Shown one piece after another: positions 13,799-15,749 of a DNA stretch of 15,749 nucleotides (positions are counted from its first letter, which is position 1; every line of letters begins with the position of its first letter). The DNA comes from CAZMVU01 sp964569295 (GTDB lineage: Bacteria > Hydrogenedentota > Hydrogenedentia > Hydrogenedentales > JAGMZX01). Both the position numbers and the translations under genes were made by a program. Location: contig CAZMVU010000107.1 in assembly GCA_964569295.1 (NCBI GenBank), positions 1 to 15,749 on the forward strand. Reading direction: 5' to 3'. Under the pieces are notes generated by a model. That model worked only from the letters and a program-made list of their open reading frames with translations, made no database searches and was not told the DNA's origin.

Positions 13799-14902
13799 GT
13801 GCGTATTCCCGGCGTGCCTGTACAACTTCCGGATCCGTGGGATGCGAGCAAGCTCTACCTCATCCTGGGATTACTGGCCGTACTCGTGCTCGCCTTCATG
13901 ATCGAGCTGCTACGGCGGCGCCGGCAACATTCGCTGCGGCTGCGCAAAGAATGGCATACCTTGCGCACGATGGCCCGCGCGCGTGGGCTCGGAGAAAATG
14001 ACTGGAACCGATTGTGTGCGTTGCTCAAACGGCATGCACCGGAACACCCTTTGCGGGCGGCCACTGTATACCGCACGTTCGACACGTGCGTCACCCACGA
14101 AATGCAGCGGGTAAAAGGCACGCTTGGACAGGCGGCTTTCGAAGCGTATGGCGCCCAACTTCGGGAATTGCGCCGGGCACTCGCATTGTGCCACGCACCC
14201 CACGGCCAGCGCATCTACAGCACCCGGGAGCTTGAAGAGGGGCAAACGCTGTGGGCGGCCCCGGAAGATGCGATATCGCCGCACTGGCACCGCATGGTTG
14301 TCGCACGGATGTCGGAGGCACTATTCGAACTCGAGATCGGCGAAGGCAAGGCGCCACCTCGTTTCGAGTTGCGAGACACGGTGCGCTTTCGCATTTGGCG
14401 GGAGGAAGATGCCCGCTACCTGTTTTCAAGCACCCTGCTGCGGATGGAGGAACAGCCCCCCCGCTATCTGTTTGAGCACACAGAAGACATAAACAGGGTG
14501 CAATCACGGGCTCATTTCCGCGTGCGCTTTAACCAGAAGACCGCGGTTACCGTCTTGAGTGCGCCCGTGGACGATCATTATGTGAACGTCGAGAAACGGC
14601 CTGTGATTGCCCAGATCCGTGCGCGGATTACGAGTGTGAGCGGCGGCGGGCTGTCGCTCATGCTCGAACAACCGCTGCCGGCGCAGGTACTGCTCCGGCT
14701 CGAACTCGCGTTGCCAGAGGAACAGCCGATGAAGGTCAACTGCCGGATCGTGCATGTGGCGCCACTGGCGCGCGGGCGCTTTCTTGTACGCGCCGCCTTT
14801 GTGGATATGCGCGAAGAGACGCGGGAGGTCATTACGCGCTATACCTTTCATAAACAGCAAGCGCTCGCTGCGAAGGAATCCGACGGAGGGGTTACCCCGT
14901 GA
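13799..14902 (+). CDS. Membrane-anchored PilZ-domain (YcgR-like) probable c-di-GMP receptor
   Basis: A 367-residue protein with one membrane helix at about 18-38 followed by RRRR, so the bulk is cytoplasmic. A helical segment (45-140) links to a YcgR-type N-domain (about 145-230) and a PilZ domain (about 232-345). The c-di-GMP arginine motif RxxxR is present as RAHFR (R237, R241). The second motif, normally (D/N)xSxxG, reads SVSGGG (S279, S281, G284), with Ser instead of Asp/Asn at the first position. PilZ proteins couple c-di-GMP level to motility, polysaccharide export or other outputs. No flagellar, cellulose or pilus gene is nearby. The likely partner is the membrane protein whose GTG start overlaps this gene's stop by four bases. 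Start GTG 13799 is supported by AAAGG upstream. Confidence 0.85.
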   Translation: MRIPGVPVQLPDPWDASKLYLILGLLAVLVLAFMIELLRRRRQHSLRLRKEWHTLRTMARARGLGENDWNRLCALLKRHAPEHPLRAATVYRTFDTCVTHEMQRVKGTLGQAAFEAYGAQLRELRRALALCHAPHGQRIYSTRELEEGQTLWAAPEDAISPHWHRMVVARMSEALFELEIGEGKAPPRFELRDTVRFRIWREEDARYLFSSTLLRMEEQPPRYLFEHTEDINRVQSRAHFRVRFNQKTAVTVLSAPVDDHYVNVEKRPVIAQIRARITSVSGGGLSLMLEQPLPAQVLLRLELALPEEQPMKVNCRIVHVAPLARGRFLVRAAFVDMREETREVITRYTFHKQQALAAKESDGGVTP

Positions 14903-15636
14903 CACCGCGCCAATTGCTCGCAGATGCGCTGAAATCGATCGAACGAAACCGAAGTCTGGTCATCGCTTTTATCGTGTTGGTGACGGCCTTCGAGGTAGCC
15001 TTTACAGCAGTCGAGCTTCCTTTCGTCGACCAGTTGCACGAAGGGAAAGCACCCCCTGGCCTGCGCGCTTTCGACCTCGCGGTGCAGCTTGCGCATGCCG
15101 CGATCTACAGCGCGTTGCTGGCCGTCGTGTTTGCCAGGTTCGGCAAGGACATCGACCGGCCCTTATGGAAGTGCCAAAGCGACGGGGAGGCGGTAAGCAA
15201 GTACTTTGCCCCATGGTTCGTTATCAGCCTGCTGTTCCTGCTTATCCAGCAACTGCTGCGGTTGTCGCAGGCACAGGGCAACGCCGACCTGCAGGCTCTG
15301 GGCTTGTTCCTGTTCATGACGCTTTACGTGCTGGCGATTCCGATAGGCGCGTGCATCATGTACCATGGCGGCTTCGGCGGCGCCCCGCTCTCGGAAAGCC
15401 TCAAACCCATCGGCCGGCAGATCGGCAGCGTGGTGGTGGTTTTCCTCGTGGATTTGGGCGGATTCCTGGTGCTGATTATTCTGCCCGCCGTAATCCCCCG
15501 TGATCTGCCGCTTGTCCTTGCTGTCGTGGCCCCGATCCCGCTTGCGTTCATTGACTGCCTGGCTTTTGCGGCCATGTGGCGCATTTGCATGGTCAATCGC
15601 GATTCACCGGAAGACAACGACTACGACCTTTTCTAA
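14899..15636 (+). CDS. Six-helix integral membrane protein coupled to the PilZ gene, unknown function
   Basis: A 245-residue protein with about six membrane helices (roughly 19-38, 58-79, 104-122, 132-154, 175-196 and 204-228) and an acidic C-terminal tail (EDNDYDLF). I do not recognise a catalytic or transport signature; the pattern resembles general bacterial membrane proteins with glycine-rich helix packing (GGFGGAPLSESLKPIG). GTG 14899 overlaps the upstream TGA in the string GTGA, which points to translational coupling and a shared pathway with the PilZ protein. It could be the output or anchor partner of that protein, for example in envelope assembly. Confidence 0.75.
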   Translation: MTPRQLLADALKSIERNRSLVIAFIVLVTAFEVAFTAVELPFVDQLHEGKAPPGLRAFDLAVQLAHAAIYSALLAVVFARFGKDIDRPLWKCQSDGEAVSKYFAPWFVISLLFLLIQQLLRLSQAQGNADLQALGLFLFMTLYVLAIPIGACIMYHGGFGGAPLSESLKPIGRQIGSVVVVFLVDLGGFLVLIILPAVIPRDLPLVLAVVAPIPLAFIDCLAFAAMWRICMVNRDSPEDNDYDLF

Positions 15637-15637
15637 C

Positions 15638-15652
15638 GTGGGCTGCGCCCAC
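15638..15652 (+). terminator. Hairpin just after the membrane-protein gene
   Basis: Perfect arms GTGGGC (15638-15643) and GCCCAC (15647-15652) with a three-base loop, starting two bases after the TAA. No T-run follows, so it is a possible transcript end or stabiliser, not a firm intrinsic terminator. The remainder to 15749 has no supported gene; an ATG at 15667 with AAGGA upstream opens a frame that runs off the end, too short to judge. Confidence 0.3.
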
Positions 15653-15749
15653 AACCCAAGGATCGAATGGCGTGTTCCCCGGTTGTTGGTTCGCGGTTCA
15701 GGGCGGCTTGGGATTTGGAGCTTGGGCGTGTTTCCGGAGCGCCGAAGGC

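Noticed and set aside
13723..14001. 92-codon plus-strand ORF over the PilZ start
   Set aside because: Out of frame with the membrane helix and PilZ domain; no motif; a frame shadow.
15690..15720. GGTTCG string as a tRNA T-loop
   Set aside because: No acceptor, D-arm or anticodon stem can be formed around it.

Overview
The window is about 60% GC and reads as chromosome from a Gram-negative bacterium. The evidence is two lipobox lipoproteins, a TonB-type energy transducer with an ExbB/TolQ-type channel subunit, a PilZ-domain protein and a class III nucleotide cyclase fused to an FHA domain. Signalling-rich content with many uncharacterised envelope proteins would suit an uncultivated lineage near Planctomycetota, Lentisphaerota or Hydrogenedentota. 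That placement is a weak inference; the rRNA methyltransferase RsmA is the best phylogenetic marker here. No tRNA, rRNA, CRISPR array, insertion sequence or phage gene was seen.

Layout. (1) Positions 1-1055 are decayed accessory DNA: a GNAT acetyltransferase broken by a one-base frameshift (227-717, +), then remnants of a two-gene nucleotidyltransferase module (1055-787, -) whose second gene has lost its catalytic middle. (2) Positions 1113-5312 (-) hold a lipoprotein with a QEKPA repeat, rsmA, a soluble PAS histidine kinase and a membrane-anchored PHP-domain protein. The first three are tightly spaced; the fourth has its own possible promoter. (3) A divergent 333-base spacer with a large inverted repeat and a good promoter leads to an FHA-GAF-adenylate cyclase gene (5646-7280, +). 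(4) Positions 7296-9606 hold a small signal-peptide/C-terminal-anchor protein (-) and, divergent from it, a membrane-anchored protein with six CxxC knuckles followed by a lipoprotein with a secretin/TonB-type short domain (+). (5) Positions 9618-11471 (-) carry a TonB-like transducer and an ExbB-like channel. No ExbD is present; a 33-codon ORF fills the gap. (6) Positions 11733-15636 (+) carry a stand-alone protein with a Helicase_C_3 domain behind a near-consensus promoter, then a second promoter with a long structured leader, a membrane-anchored PilZ protein and a translationally coupled six-helix membrane protein.

Functional reading. The themes are signal transduction (phosphorelay, FHA plus cAMP, probable c-di-GMP) and envelope energisation or trafficking. 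No complete defence system is visible. The least described parts are the PilZ plus membrane-protein pair with its leader RNA, the exbD-less tonB/exbB locus with its small ORF, and the six-CxxC protein paired with the STN-like lipoprotein. Repeat arrays inside two proline-rich envelope proteins (15-bp and 36-bp units, nearly identical copies) are likely length-variable.
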